A stretch of 64,000 bases of DNA from DASXMT01 sp963755985. GTDB taxonomy: Bacteria; Actinomycetota; Acidimicrobiia; Acidimicrobiales; RAAP-2. The notes under the pieces were generated by a model that saw nothing but the letters and a program-made list of their open reading frames with translations, was not told where the DNA came from and did not search any database. Made by a program: the position numbers and the translations under genes. Below, piece after piece: positions 48,422 through 57,943 of the stretch; the stretch's first letter is position 1; every line of letters begins with the position of its first letter. Location: assembly GCA_963755985.1 (NCBI GenBank), contig CAVWLO010000004.1, forward strand, positions 248,001 through 312,000, written 5' to 3'.

Positions 48422-51148
48422 GTGCCCTCGATCCCGCCCGGCCCACCCGAGCTCGGCCGCAGCGTCGTGGTGTTGCCCGGGGGCCGGGTTCCCGCTCCCT
48501 GGGGGGGCGCTCCCCGAATCGTGGTCGACGCTGCCGCCCTGGCCGACCCGCGTCAAGTTGTCGACGCCCTCCATGCCGCCTGGGCCGACCGACGCCCGGT
48601 GGTGGTCGAGCTCGGGGTCGGCACCGACCGGCTCCGGGCCCGCCAGCGCTACGACGACCCTCCCTACACCCTGACCCCCGCCTTCGAATTGGAGCTCGAG
48701 CGCCTGCAGTTCCTGGTCTGGGCCAACGCCTATGACGCCCGGAGCAGCGAGGTCATCTGGTGGCACGGGCAAAAGGCCGCTCGCCGCTTTGCCGACGACG
48801 GCGTGGGCCCGAGCGAGGACGCCGACCTCACCCTGGCCGACGGCACCCCGTTGTTCATCGACGGAGGTCCCTCCCATCCGCCTCGGTTGGGGCCCGGGGT
48901 CGAGGTCGTCCACCGGTGGAACGTCGAGGCCGGCGCGCTCCGCTTTGCCCGCCACGCCACGCCGGGAACGGCCGTGGCCGGTGCCGGCGGTCCGACATCG
49001 GATCCAGCAACGGGTGTCTCACTGGCCCCGGACCAGATGGCCGCGGTGGTCCACCGCTCGGGGCCGGCCAGGATCATCGCCCCGGCAGGATCGGGAAAGA
49101 CCCGGGTGCTGACCGAGCGGCTCCGGCACCTGGTGGCCGACCGGGGCGTCGACCCCGCGGCGGTGACGGTCCTGGCCTACAACACCAAGGCGGCTGACGA
49201 GCTCCGGGACCGGTGCGCCGACATCATGACGGCGGAGGGCCCGTCCATCCGGACCCTCAACAGCATCGGGCTGTCCATCTGCAACCAGACGGCGGGCGGG
49301 GAACGCCTCCGGGTCCTGGACGAAGCCGGGGCGAGGGACCTGGTGGGGTCGGTGTTCGAGATCAGACACCGGTCCAACACCGACACCGTGGTGCCCTACC
49401 TCCAGGCTCTCTCGGCCATCCGGCTCGGGCTGATCGACCCGAACCAGGCCGAGGACGCCTACCCCGACGCCGCCGGGGTGGCCGGGGGGTTCGGCCGCTA
49501 CCGGGACGCGCTGGTGGCGGCCAACGCCGTCGACTTCGACGAGCAGATCTATCGGGCCATCGAGATCCTGCTGACCGACACCATCGTGCGGGACCGGGCC
49601 AACGAGCACTGTCGGTACCTCCTGGTGGACGAGTTCCAGGACCTGAACCCGGCCCACCTCCTGCTCATCCGGCTGCTGAACGCACCGGGATACGACTGCT
49701 TCGGGGTGGGGGACGACGACCAGGTGCTCTACGGCTACTCGGGCGCCACCCCCGAATACCTGATCCACTACGACCGCTACTTCCCCGGTGCGGCCCACCA
49801 CGCCCTGGAGGTGAACTACCGATGCCCCCCAGTGGTGGTGGAGGCGGCCGCCCACCTGCTCGGCTACAACCGGGAACGGGTGGTCAAGACGATCAGGGCC
49901 GCGCCGGGTCGAGCGTCGGACCCGGATGGACTGATCGTTGGAAAGGCTGCCGGCGAACAACTGGCATCGGTGGCCACCGGTGTCATCTCTGACTGGCGGG
50001 ACCAAGGCGCCGAGCTGACCGATATGGCCGTGCTGACCCGGGTCAACTCGGCCCTCCTCCCCATCCAGGTGGCACTGAGCGAGGCGGGTGTCCCTTGCCA
50101 GTCCACGCTGACCTCCAGGGTGCTCGGGCGCACCGGCGTGCGGACGGCGTTTGCCTACCTGCGCATCGGGGTCCGTCCCGAGCGCATCAGCCGCCGGGAC
50201 GTGGAGGACACCATCCGCCGCCCCTCCCGGGGCATCGCACCCAACGTGGTCTCGATGCTGACCAAGCGGTCGCACACCTCGGTCGAGGAGATCAGGCGAC
50301 TGGCCGGGAGCCTCTCGGGCCGGGACGTCCCCAAGCTGTCGGCCTACGCCGACGACATCGAGCTGGTGGCACTGGCCTGCACCAAGCCCACGGCCCTGGC
50401 CCTGCGCACCATCCGGGTCGAGCTCGGTCTGGGCGAGACCATGGACGTGCTCGACGCCTCCCGGGACGAGCCGGACCGCTCGACCCACAACGACGATCTC
50501 ATGGCCCTCGAGTCGGTCGCCGCCTTCCATCCCGACGTGGCCACCTTCGGCACCTGGCTGCGTGATGTGCTCGAGCGACCGACCCCCGAGGGCTCGGCCC
50601 TCCTCTTGTCCACCGTGCACCGCATCAAGGGACGCGAATGGGATCGGGTGATCGTCTTCGGCGTCTCGTCCGACGCCTTCCCCCACCGGCTGGCCGACGA
50701 CGTCGAGGGCGAGCGGCGGGTCCTCCACGTGGCCCTGACCCGGAGCAAGGAACAGACGGTGGTGCTGGCCGATGCGGTATCTCCGTCGTTCTTCCTGGAG
50801 GAGCTGGACGGGAGCCGGCCACATGTCCAGCCCGAGCGGTCGACCCGACCCAAGCGTCCCGACGCGCCGTCCAGAGCCGCGACCAAGAAGGCGGGGCAGG
50901 ATGATCGGTACCAACCGGTCGAGCCGAGTGCAGCCAGCGCCGCGCTGCGGGCCTGGCGCATCGAGAAGGCCCGCGAGGCGGGCATGCCTCCCTACGTCAT
51001 CCTCAGCGACCGGCATCTGGAAGGCATCGTCGAGAAGGGCCCCTCCACCCTGGCCGGGTTGGCCGCCTGCAAGGGGATCGGACCGATGAAACTGGAGCGC
51101 TGGGGGGACGAGATCCTCTCCGTGCTCGCCCGGGGGGCCGACGAGTAG
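48422..51148 (+). CDS. UvrD/PcrA-family superfamily 1 DNA helicase with C-terminal HRDC domain (UvrD2-like)
   Basis: A 908-residue SF1A helicase from GTG 48422. The first about 200 residues are a family-specific extension without helicase motifs. Motif I (Walker A) is IIAPAGSGKTRVLTERLRHL, preceded by the Q-motif LAPDQMAAV. Motif II is LVDEFQDLNPAHL, motif III VGVGDDDQVLYGYSGA, motif IV LEVNYRCPPVVVEAA, motif V LLSTVHRIKGREWDRVIVFG and motif VI LHVALTRSKEQTVVL. The C-terminus (YVILSDRHLEGIVEKGPSTL, LAACKGIGPMKLERWGDEIL) is an HRDC domain, as in mycobacterial UvrD2. It likely acts in DNA repair or replication-conflict resolution. Confidence 0.93.
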   Translation: MPSIPPGPPELGRSVVVLPGGRVPAPWGGAPRIVVDAAALADPRQVVDALHAAWADRRPVVVELGVGTDRLRARQRYDDPPYTLTPAFELELERLQFLVWANAYDARSSEVIWWHGQKAARRFADDGVGPSEDADLTLADGTPLFIDGGPSHPPRLGPGVEVVHRWNVEAGALRFARHATPGTAVAGAGGPTSDPATGVSLAPDQMAAVVHRSGPARIIAPAGSGKTRVLTERLRHLVADRGVDPAAVTVLAYNTKAADELRDRCADIMTAEGPSIRTLNSIGLSICNQTAGGERLRVLDEAGARDLVGSVFEIRHRSNTDTVVPYLQALSAIRLGLIDPNQAEDAYPDAAGVAGGFGRYRDALVAANAVDFDEQIYRAIEILLTDTIVRDRANEHCRYLLVDEFQDLNPAHLLLIRLLNAPGYDCFGVGDDDQVLYGYSGATPEYLIHYDRYFPGAAHHALEVNYRCPPVVVEAAAHLLGYNRERVVKTIRAAPGRASDPDGLIVGKAAGEQLASVATGVISDWRDQGAELTDMAVLTRVNSALLPIQVALSEAGVPCQSTLTSRVLGRTGVRTAFAYLRIGVRPERISRRDVEDTIRRPSRGIAPNVVSMLTKRSHTSVEEIRRLAGSLSGRDVPKLSAYADDIELVALACTKPTALALRTIRVELGLGETMDVLDASRDEPDRSTHNDDLMALESVAAFHPDVATFGTWLRDVLERPTPEGSALLLSTVHRIKGREWDRVIVFGVSSDAFPHRLADDVEGERRVLHVALTRSKEQTVVLADAVSPSFFLEELDGSRPHVQPERSTRPKRPDAPSRAATKKAGQDDRYQPVEPSAASAALRAWRIEKAREAGMPPYVILSDRHLEGIVEKGPSTLAGLAACKGIGPMKLERWGDEILSVLARGADE

Positions 51149-51203
51149 CCGGCTGCCCACGCGACGCCGGCGGCCGAAGTCGGCACAGCACGGCCAGGAT
51201 GGG

Positions 51204-51680
51204 TCATGGGTCCGATCCGATGGTGGCCAGGATGCGGTGACGGGTCCACGAACCCAGCACGATGAGTGTCTTGGTGCCCGTCACCCGGCCGCTCCGGCGC
51301 AGCTGCTCGATGACCTGGCCGAGCCGCTTGACATCGGGTACCCGGATCCATACGAGCGCATCGGGGTCGCCGGCGGTGGTGAACACGGCCTGGACCTCGG
51401 GGAGGCGGATGGCCGCGCTGCGGATCTCCCCCATGTCCGCCGTCCCGGCAAAGCGCACCTCGGTGAAGGCCTGGATGGGCCGGCCCACCTTGGCGTGGTC
51501 GACGACCACGGTGTAGCCGGTGATGACACCGGCCTGCTCCATCCGGTCTATACGTCGCTTGACCGCAGAGGTGGACAGTGCCACCTGCTCGGCGATGTCG
51601 GACATGGTGCGCCGGGCGTTCTCCTCGAGCAGGGCCAGGATCTCGTGGTCGGTCCCGTCCAGCTCGGCGCTGCCCTCCAT
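51204..51680 (-). CDS. Lrp/AsnC-family transcriptional regulator
   Basis: A 158-residue regulator from ATG 51680; the open frame extends to 51755 with an alternative start. The HTH is LDGTDHEILALLEENARRTM then SDIAEQVALSTSAVKRRIDR, followed by MEQAGVITGYTVVVDHAKVG and the RAM effector-binding beta-alpha domain (AFTEVRFAGTADMGEIRSAA, VFTTAGDPDALVWIRVPDV). Lrp proteins sense amino acids. It is divergent from a leucine/valine-dehydrogenase-type gene and an indolepyruvate oxidoreductase gene, making local control of amino-acid catabolism likely. Confidence 0.92.
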   Translation of the reverse strand: MEGSAELDGTDHEILALLEENARRTMSDIAEQVALSTSAVKRRIDRMEQAGVITGYTVVVDHAKVGRPIQAFTEVRFAGTADMGEIRSAAIRLPEVQAVFTTAGDPDALVWIRVPDVKRLGQVIEQLRRSGRVTGTKTLIVLGSWTRHRILATIGSDP

Positions 51681-51783
51681 CTCAGCACTCCCTCGCCTCC
51701 CTGGTCCGTCCATCCCCGGTCTCCCCTTCGGCCTACTGTGCAGCGTCCTACGCACCGTCGCTAGATCCTTGCCTCGCCAGATC

Positions 51784-51830
51784 TTTGCGTCAACGAGCGC
51801 AATCTGTCCATTTCATTGCGTTATGTGTCT
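51784..51830. promoter_or_regulatory. candidate Lrp-type operator in the AT-richer divergent gap
   Basis: TTTGCG (51784-51789) and CGCAAT (51798-51803) form an imperfect inverted repeat with 8-bp spacing, and a further ATTGCG occurs near 51815-51820. The 51740-51900 gap is noticeably AT-richer than its flanks. The arrangement of TTGCG boxes fits a multi-site Lrp/AsnC binding region between regulator and target. Confidence 0.5.
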
Positions 51831-51904
51831 GATCTGAAGCATATCTGTACCCGAGCGCCAGGGGAAGACGGTTTAATTGATGTGTGGGAGAGGCTCGTTG
51901 GGGC

Positions 51905-52936
51905 ATGGACGAAACGGAGCAGCTGACACGTTGCCACGACCCGGCGAGCGGACTGCGGGCGGTGATCGCCATCGACGACACCACCCTCGGCCCCGGGCTC
52001 GGAGGTGTGCGCTGGCTGGCCTATCCCGACGAGCAGGCGGCCGAAGACGAGGCTCGCCGGCTGGCCCGGGTCATGACGCTCAAGAACGCCTGTGCCGACC
52101 TCCCCTATGGCGGCGCCAAGTCGGTCCTGGTGAAGGACCCCGTCGACCGGGGCGACGCAGCCGGTGGGCCAGCCCACCGCCGGGACCAACTTCGGGCCTT
52201 CGGGCGTTTCGTGGACCGCCTCGGCGGGGCCTACATCCCCGGGGTCGACATGGGCACCTCGGTGAAGGACCTGGCCGTGATCGGCAAGGTCGCCGGTGAG
52301 GTGTCCTGCGATCAGGAGGATCCCTCACCGTGGACCGCCCTCGGCGTCTTCGCCGGGATCGAAGCCGCCCTCTCGTGTGCCGGCCTCGAACTGGCCGGCG
52401 CCCACGTCCTCGTGCAGGGCGCTGGTCACGTCGGCGCCGACCTGGCCAAGAGGTTGGCCCGGGCCGGCTGTCGGATCTCGGTGGCCGACGTCGATGCGAC
52501 CCGGGCTGGAGCCGTCGCCCGCGATGTCGGTGGCCAACTGGTCGATCCGGCCGCGGCGGTAGCCACCCCGTGCGATGTGCTGGCCCCCTGTGCGCTGGCC
52601 AAGGTCATCGACACCTCGACCGTCGACGCGCTCCGGTGCCGCATCGTGGCCGGGGGCGCCAACGACGTGCTGGCCTCCCACGACCTGGCCGCCGCGCTGG
52701 CCGATCGGGGCATCGTCTACGTGCCCGACTTCGTGATCAACGCCGGTGGCGTCATCCAGATTCACGCCCGGCGCTCCGGCTGGGGCCCCGACAAGCTAGA
52801 GGGCTCACTGCTGGCCATTGGGGATCGTGTGGCCAGGATCGTCAATGACGCCGATCGCACCGCGCAGACCCCGGTGGCAGTAGCCGAGGACATGGCGTCG
52901 GACCGACTCGGGCGTCCAGTCCGCCTTCTCACCTGA
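51905..52936 (+). CDS. Leu/Val/Phe-type NAD-dependent amino-acid dehydrogenase
   Basis: A 343-residue ELFV dehydrogenase from ATG 51905 (GTG 51884 is an alternative). It converts a branched or aromatic amino acid to its 2-oxo acid with release of ammonia. The N-terminal substrate domain has GLGGVRWLAYP and VMTLKNACADLPYGGAKSVL with Lys60 and Lys72, the conserved substrate and catalytic lysines. The Rossmann region is VLVQGAGHVGADLAKRLA, then VADVDATRAGAVA and VPDFVINAGGVIQI. Length fits leucine/valine dehydrogenases. Its product would feed the adjacent indolepyruvate:ferredoxin oxidoreductase, four bases downstream. The divergent Lrp protein is the likely regulator. Confidence 0.92.
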   Translation: MDETEQLTRCHDPASGLRAVIAIDDTTLGPGLGGVRWLAYPDEQAAEDEARRLARVMTLKNACADLPYGGAKSVLVKDPVDRGDAAGGPAHRRDQLRAFGRFVDRLGGAYIPGVDMGTSVKDLAVIGKVAGEVSCDQEDPSPWTALGVFAGIEAALSCAGLELAGAHVLVQGAGHVGADLAKRLARAGCRISVADVDATRAGAVARDVGGQLVDPAAAVATPCDVLAPCALAKVIDTSTVDALRCRIVAGGANDVLASHDLAAALADRGIVYVPDFVINAGGVIQIHARRSGWGPDKLEGSLLAIGDRVARIVNDADRTAQTPVAVAEDMASDRLGRPVRLLT

Positions 52937-52940
52937 GCTG

Positions 52941-55900
52941 ATGACGGTCGCCCCGCACCCGAGGATCACAGCGGGCCGGGCCCCGGTGAGCCTCGAGGAC
53001 GCCTACCAGGCCGGCGACGGAACGGCCCTCATGTCGGGGATCCAGGCGATCGTGCGACTCGTGCTCGACCAGCGCCGCCTGGACGGCGTCCGCGGGCTGA
53101 ACACCGCCGCCTTCGTGAGCGGCTACGAGGGGTCCCCTCTGGCCGGGCTCGACCTCGAGCTCGGCCGGGCCCGCCGCCACCTGGAGGAGCACGGAGTGGT
53201 GTTCGCCCCGGCGCTCAACGAGGAGCTGGCCGCGACGGCGATCGCCGGAACCCAGCTGTTGGCCGAGGTGCCTGGTCACGACCACGACGGCGTGGTCGGC
53301 TTCTGGTACGGCAAGAACCCTGGCCTCGACCGGGCCGCCGACGCCATCCGTCACGGCAACCACGCAGGGACGGCGCCGCTCGGCGGGGCGGTGGCCCTCA
53401 TCGGAGACGACCCGACGTGCAAATCGTCCACCCTGCCCAGTTCCTCGGTGTCGATGGCCCAGAGCCTGAGCATGCCGCTGCTGTCGGCGTCGTCGGTCGC
53501 CGACGTGGTGCGCCTGGGCCTCCACGCCGTCGCCCTTTCCCGCTACTCGGGGCTGTGGGCCGGCCTGCAGATCGTCGCCGACGTGGCCGACGGGACCGCG
53601 GTGGTCGACCTCGGCGCGGCCCTGGCCGAGATCCCCGCTCCCGACCCCACGCGCCCGGCCCGCGTCCCGTTGCTGGTGGGGCCCAACGCCGTCGAAGCCG
53701 AGGAGCGCCTCGTCGGGGTCGGCCTGCCCCGGGCACTGGAGTACGCCCGGCTGACGTCGCTGAACAAAGTCACCGTCGACCCACCCCGGGCCCGCCTGGG
53801 CATCGTGGCCGCCGGCCACACCTACGCCGTCACCGTGCGGGCGCTCGAGGAGATGGGCATCGACGCCGATGCCTCCGCCCACCACGCAGTGCGGCTCATC
53901 AGGATCTCCCTGCCCTGGCCGCTCGACCCAGCCGAGCTCCGCCGGCTGACCGCCGGGCTCGACGAGGTGGTGGTGATCGAGGACAAGGCTTCCTTCATCG
54001 AGTCCCAGGTCAAAGAGGCCCTCTACGGCGTGGCCGGGCAGCCCCTGGTCGTGGGCAAGCTCGACCCCGAGGGTCGCCCCCTGGTCCCGGCCACCGGGTC
54101 AGTGGACAGCGATGCCGTCGTCAGGGTGCTCGCCGCTCGCCTCCCGCCCGACCGCCTTCCCGCGGCCGCCTCGGAGCGCATCCGAGCCCTGGCCCGGCGG
54201 CCACGGTTAGTGCTGCACGAGGCTCCTCCCCCGGCCCGCACGCCGGCGTTCTGCTCAGGGTGCCCGCACAACATCTCGACCCGGTCGGACAACGACCAGC
54301 TGGTGGGGCTCGGGATCGGGTGCCACATCATGGCCAGCTTCGACACCGACGGCCGGGGGCACCAGGTGGGCATGACCCAGATGGGCGGCGAGGGAGCCCA
54401 ATGGACCGGGCTGGCTCCCTTTGTCCCCGGCCGTCACTACGTCCAGAACATCGGGGACGGGACCTTCTTCCACTCCGGCTCCCTGGCCGTACGGGCCGCG
54501 GTGGCATCCGGTGTCGACATCACCTACAAGCTCCTCTACAACGAGGCCGTGGCCATGACCGGCGGCCAGCAGCCCGAGGGCCGGATGGCCGTGCCCGAGC
54601 TGACCCGCGTGCTGGCCCTCGAAGGGGTCCGCCGCGTGATCGTCACCACACCCGAGCCGAAGCGCTATCGGGGGGTCGCCCTCGACCCGGTCGCCGAGGT
54701 CCGCCACCGGGACCAGTTGCAGGACGCCCTCGGCGAGCTGCGCCAGGTGGGCGGGGTCACGGTGCTCATCCACGACGACCGCTGTGCGGCGGAGGATCGC
54801 CGTCGCCGTCGCCGGGGCCAACTGCCCGAGCCCGAAAGCCGGGTCTGGATCAACCCGCGGGTGTGCGAGGGGTGTGGGGACTGCGGAGAGAAGTCGAGCT
54901 GCCTGTCGGTCGTCCCGGTCGAGACCGAGCTCGGCCGCAAGACGATGATCCACCAGGGATCGTGCAACGACGACCGGTCGTGCCTCCGCGGGGACTGCCC
55001 GTCCTTCGTGATGGTGACCCCCGACCGGGGACAGAGGCGCCATGCCGGTTCGTCACCATCGGTGGCCGAATCGGCGGTCGCCGAACCGCCGGTCGACCTG
55101 GGCGCCCCGCGACGCCGCCGAACGCCGGACGACGTGCTCGTGCGGATGCCGGGCATCGGGGGGACCGGGGTGGTGACCATCTCCCGCATCCTGCAGATGG
55201 CCGCCCACCTCGACGGCCTCTATGCCGCCGGCCTCGACCAGACGGGGCTGGCCCAAAAGGGAGGCCCGGTGATCTCCGACGTGCGCATCGGCACCCGGCC
55301 GATCACCGGCGCGGTCAAGGCCGGCGCCCGTTCGGCCGACCTGTTGCTCGGGCTCGACCTGCTCGGGGCCCTGTCCGACCACAACCTGGCCGTCGCCGAT
55401 GCGGGTCGCACCGTCGCCGTGGTCAACACGGCCAAGGTGGCGACAGCAGCGATGGTGCGGGACCCGTCGATCCCCTTCCCGCGGGACACCGCCCGCATCG
55501 ACCGGGTCACCCGGGCGGCCGAGAACGTCTTCGTCGACGCCCAGTGGATCTCCGAACGGCTCTTCGGCGACCACCTTCCCACCAACCTGGTCATGCTCGG
55601 GGCAGCCTTCCAACACGGCTGCCTGCCCGTCACCGCGGGCGCCATCGAAGAGGCCATCCGCCTCAACGGGACCGGCGCGGTCCACAACAGCGCCGCCTTC
55701 CGCTGGGGCCGGGCCGCGGTGATCGACCCCGCCGCAGTCGAGGCCGCCCTCGGCCCGGCCGCGCCCCCGGACCCGGCCCCGCCGGCCGGGTTGCGAGCCC
55801 AGCTGGCCGCCGCGCCTGCCGTCCTGGTCGCCCTGCTCGAGCTGCGAGCAGCCGACCTGGCCGGTTACCAGAGCATGGCCTACGCCCGCCGTTACCTGGA

Positions 55901-56495
55901 CGAGGTGCTGGGTGCCGCCCGCATCGAGGGCGAACGGACCGGTGACCCCGACCTCCCGGCCACCACTGCCTTCGCCCGTGGCCTGCACAAGCTGATGGCC
56001 TACAAGGACGAGTACGAAGTGGCCCGCCTCCATCTCGACCCGGCCCAGCGGGCCGCAATCATCGCTGAGTTCGGCGAGGGCGCCTCCACCAAGGTGCTGT
56101 TGCACCCGCCCGTGCTCAAGGCCATGGGCCTCAAGGGCAAGATCCACCTGGGCCCGGCGGCCCACCCCGCCTTCTGGCTGCTCCGGGCCGGCCGGCACCT
56201 GAGGGGCACCCCCTTCGACCTCTTCGGCTGGTCCCGGATGCGCCGGACCGAGCGGGCGCTGGTCTCCGAGTACCGCGCCCAGATGACCGGGGCGCTCGGA
56301 CAGCTGACTCCGGCAACGGCCGGCCTCGTGGCCGACATCGCCGCGTCGGCCGACGAGATCAGGGGGTATGAGGACGTGAAGCGACACAGCATTGACCGCT
56401 ACCGCGCCCGGTCCGGCGAGTTGGTCGCCCTGCTGGCCGAGCAGTCAGGAACCGGGCCGGGCCGGCCGTCGCACCGGTGGCCAATGGCCGGCTGA
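52941..56495 (+). CDS. indolepyruvate ferredoxin oxidoreductase family protein (fused alpha/beta subunits)
   Basis: A 1184-residue thiamine-diphosphate/iron-sulfur enzyme that oxidatively decarboxylates aryl- or branched-chain 2-oxo acids to acyl-CoA, reducing ferredoxin. The N-terminal part has FVSGYEGSPLAGLDLELGRA and the pyruvate-ferredoxin-type fold. The TPP-binding part has FCSGCPHNISTRSDNDQLVG, GDGTFFHSGSLAVRAAVASG and YNEAVAMTGGQQPEGRM. A ferredoxin-like segment is VCEGCGDCGEKSSCLSV. The gamma-like C-terminal region contains GIGGTGVVTISRILQMAA and DQTGLAQKGGPVISDVRIG. All subunits are fused, the IorA/IorB-type long form found in aerobic bacteria. It is four bases behind the amino-acid dehydrogenase, so they form one pathway. 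Confidence 0.94.
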   Translation: MTVAPHPRITAGRAPVSLEDAYQAGDGTALMSGIQAIVRLVLDQRRLDGVRGLNTAAFVSGYEGSPLAGLDLELGRARRHLEEHGVVFAPALNEELAATAIAGTQLLAEVPGHDHDGVVGFWYGKNPGLDRAADAIRHGNHAGTAPLGGAVALIGDDPTCKSSTLPSSSVSMAQSLSMPLLSASSVADVVRLGLHAVALSRYSGLWAGLQIVADVADGTAVVDLGAALAEIPAPDPTRPARVPLLVGPNAVEAEERLVGVGLPRALEYARLTSLNKVTVDPPRARLGIVAAGHTYAVTVRALEEMGIDADASAHHAVRLIRISLPWPLDPAELRRLTAGLDEVVVIEDKASFIESQVKEALYGVAGQPLVVGKLDPEGRPLVPATGSVDSDAVVRVLAARLPPDRLPAAASERIRALARRPRLVLHEAPPPARTPAFCSGCPHNISTRSDNDQLVGLGIGCHIMASFDTDGRGHQVGMTQMGGEGAQWTGLAPFVPGRHYVQNIGDGTFFHSGSLAVRAAVASGVDITYKLLYNEAVAMTGGQQPEGRMAVPELTRVLALEGVRRVIVTTPEPKRYRGVALDPVAEVRHRDQLQDALGELRQVGGVTVLIHDDRCAAEDRRRRRRGQLPEPESRVWINPRVCEGCGDCGEKSSCLSVVPVETELGRKTMIHQGSCNDDRSCLRGDCPSFVMVTPDRGQRRHAGSSPSVAESAVAEPPVDLGAPRRRRTPDDVLVRMPGIGGTGVVTISRILQMAAHLDGLYAAGLDQTGLAQKGGPVISDVRIGTRPITGAVKAGARSADLLLGLDLLGALSDHNLAVADAGRTVAVVNTAKVATAAMVRDPSIPFPRDTARIDRVTRAAENVFVDAQWISERLFGDHLPTNLVMLGAAFQHGCLPVTAGAIEEAIRLNGTGAVHNSAAFRWGRAAVIDPAAVEAALGPAAPPDPAPPAGLRAQLAAAPAVLVALLELRAADLAGYQSMAYARRYLDEVLGAARIEGERTGDPDLPATTAFARGLHKLMAYKDEYEVARLHLDPAQRAAIIAEFGEGASTKVLLHPPVLKAMGLKGKIHLGPAAHPAFWLLRAGRHLRGTPFDLFGWSRMRRTERALVSEYRAQMTGALGQLTPATAGLVADIAASADEIRGYEDVKRHSIDRYRARSGELVALLAEQSGTGPGRPSHRWPMAG

Positions 56496-56498
56496 TGC

Positions 56499-57857
56499 TC
56501 AGCCCGGCAGGCTCTCCACCTTTCCGGCCGCGATGGCCGCAACGAGCTGGGCGTGGTCCCGCCCGTTCTGCCCGGCGTACAGCCGGCCGAATTGCCGCAT
56601 CGCCTCGACGAACTTCGGGCCCTTCCCGATATAGCTGTCGATAGCCATCGGGTCGCCGGTGCGGGCGTGGGCCCGGGCCAGCGTCTCGCCGCAGGCGGTG
56701 GCGAACTCGGCCAGGCGAGGGGCGATCAGCGTGGTGGTGGGGATGATCTTCATGTCACGGAACTGGCGCACGTAGTAGTCCCTCCCGTGCAATGAGCCCC
56801 ACCCGACGAAGATGTCGGTGGCGCTTTGGACCAGCCGCTTCCCGTTGATGACCCGGGCTCCGTGATTGTCGTGCTGACTCGGTCGGGTGTGGGCCTCGTA
56901 CACCGAGGGGCCGGCCTGCTTGATCTGCAGGAACAGCGGGTCGGCTCCGGTGCGCCCTTCGAAGAGGACCAGATAGACCCGCATCCCGACGCTGCCCACC
57001 CCCACGACCTGGCGAACGACATCGACCGGCGTGAACCGGTCGAACAGGCGGCGGCGGTCGTCTTGGAGGGTCAGGCGGTAGTCGGCCAGGAGGTGGTCGA
57101 CCAGGTCCGCCTGCTCGTCGTCGCTGATGGCCACGCGCAGCGGCGGCTCCTCGGTGATCCGAGGGCGGCCGTGGGTCATGGCCGCGAGCTTGGCGAAGGC
57201 GCCCCGACTGGTGCGCTGCTTCTTCTTCTTCTCGATGTGGACCGAGACCTGCCCCCGGTCGGCCGGCTCGTAGTAGCCGATCAGGCTGTCGACGTGGATG
57301 CCCTCGTACCAGATGTCGAGCTCGGGCATCCGGGCGTACCGGCGGATGCGCTGACCATAGGCCTCGACAGCGGCCACAACTGCCGCTTCGGCCTTCCGCG
57401 CCTTGAGCCCACTCTCCCGGGCCAGGACCACCAGGCTGGCCACGAGGCGCTTCACGTCCCACTCGAACGGGCCGGGCAGGGTCTCGTCGAAGTCGCGCAG
57501 GTCGAACATGAGGTTTCGCTCGGGAGTGGCCCACAGCCCGAAGTTGAGGACGTGGGCGTCTCCGCACAGCTGCACCTCGAGCCCGCTGTCGGGTTGGGAC
57601 GCGAGGTCCGAGGCCATCACCGCCGCGGCACCCCGGTAGTAGTTCCACGGTGAGGCGGCCATGCGCTGGTGGCGGAGGGGGGCGAGCTCGGGCACCCGTA
57701 TCCGGTTCTGGGCCAGGATCGTCTGTAGCGCGTCGTGCCCGCGGTCACCCTCCCGCCACTGCCCGAGCCCGGCCCGTCGGGCCCGTTCACGAGCGGCCAC
57801 GCCTGCGCCCCGTCGCTCACCGCTCGTCGCCAACAGGTCGTGCCGCACGGACCGCAT
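56499..57857 (-). CDS. DUF2252 family protein
   Basis: A 452-residue DUF2252 protein (kinase-like fold family) from ATG 57857; longer upstream frame lacks conserved content. Characteristic blocks: RMAASPWNYYRGAAAVMASD, CGDAHVLNFGLWATPERNLM, FDLRDFDETLPGPFEWDVKR, VVGVGSVGMRVYLVLFEGRT, PLFLQIKQAGPSVYEAH and YYVRQFRDMKIIP. CGDAHxxNFG and FDLxDFDE resemble the catalytic and metal loops of aminoglycoside-phosphotransferase-like kinases. No substrate is known. It converges on the oxidoreductase gene, with 3 bp between stops. Confidence 0.9.
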   Translation of the reverse strand: MRSVRHDLLATSGERRGAGVAARERARRAGLGQWREGDRGHDALQTILAQNRIRVPELAPLRHQRMAASPWNYYRGAAAVMASDLASQPDSGLEVQLCGDAHVLNFGLWATPERNLMFDLRDFDETLPGPFEWDVKRLVASLVVLARESGLKARKAEAAVVAAVEAYGQRIRRYARMPELDIWYEGIHVDSLIGYYEPADRGQVSVHIEKKKKQRTSRGAFAKLAAMTHGRPRITEEPPLRVAISDDEQADLVDHLLADYRLTLQDDRRRLFDRFTPVDVVRQVVGVGSVGMRVYLVLFEGRTGADPLFLQIKQAGPSVYEAHTRPSQHDNHGARVINGKRLVQSATDIFVGWGSLHGRDYYVRQFRDMKIIPTTTLIAPRLAEFATACGETLARAHARTGDPMAIDSYIGKGPKFVEAMRQFGRLYAGQNGRDHAQLVAAIAAGKVESLPG

Positions 57858-57943
57858 CCTACGGGGCGCACCCAGGCACCTGGTAGTTTGCCTGCGCTGC
57901 ACCGGACAGCTGGCCGAGCGGTTCGCGCCCAAGGGGGTCGTCA

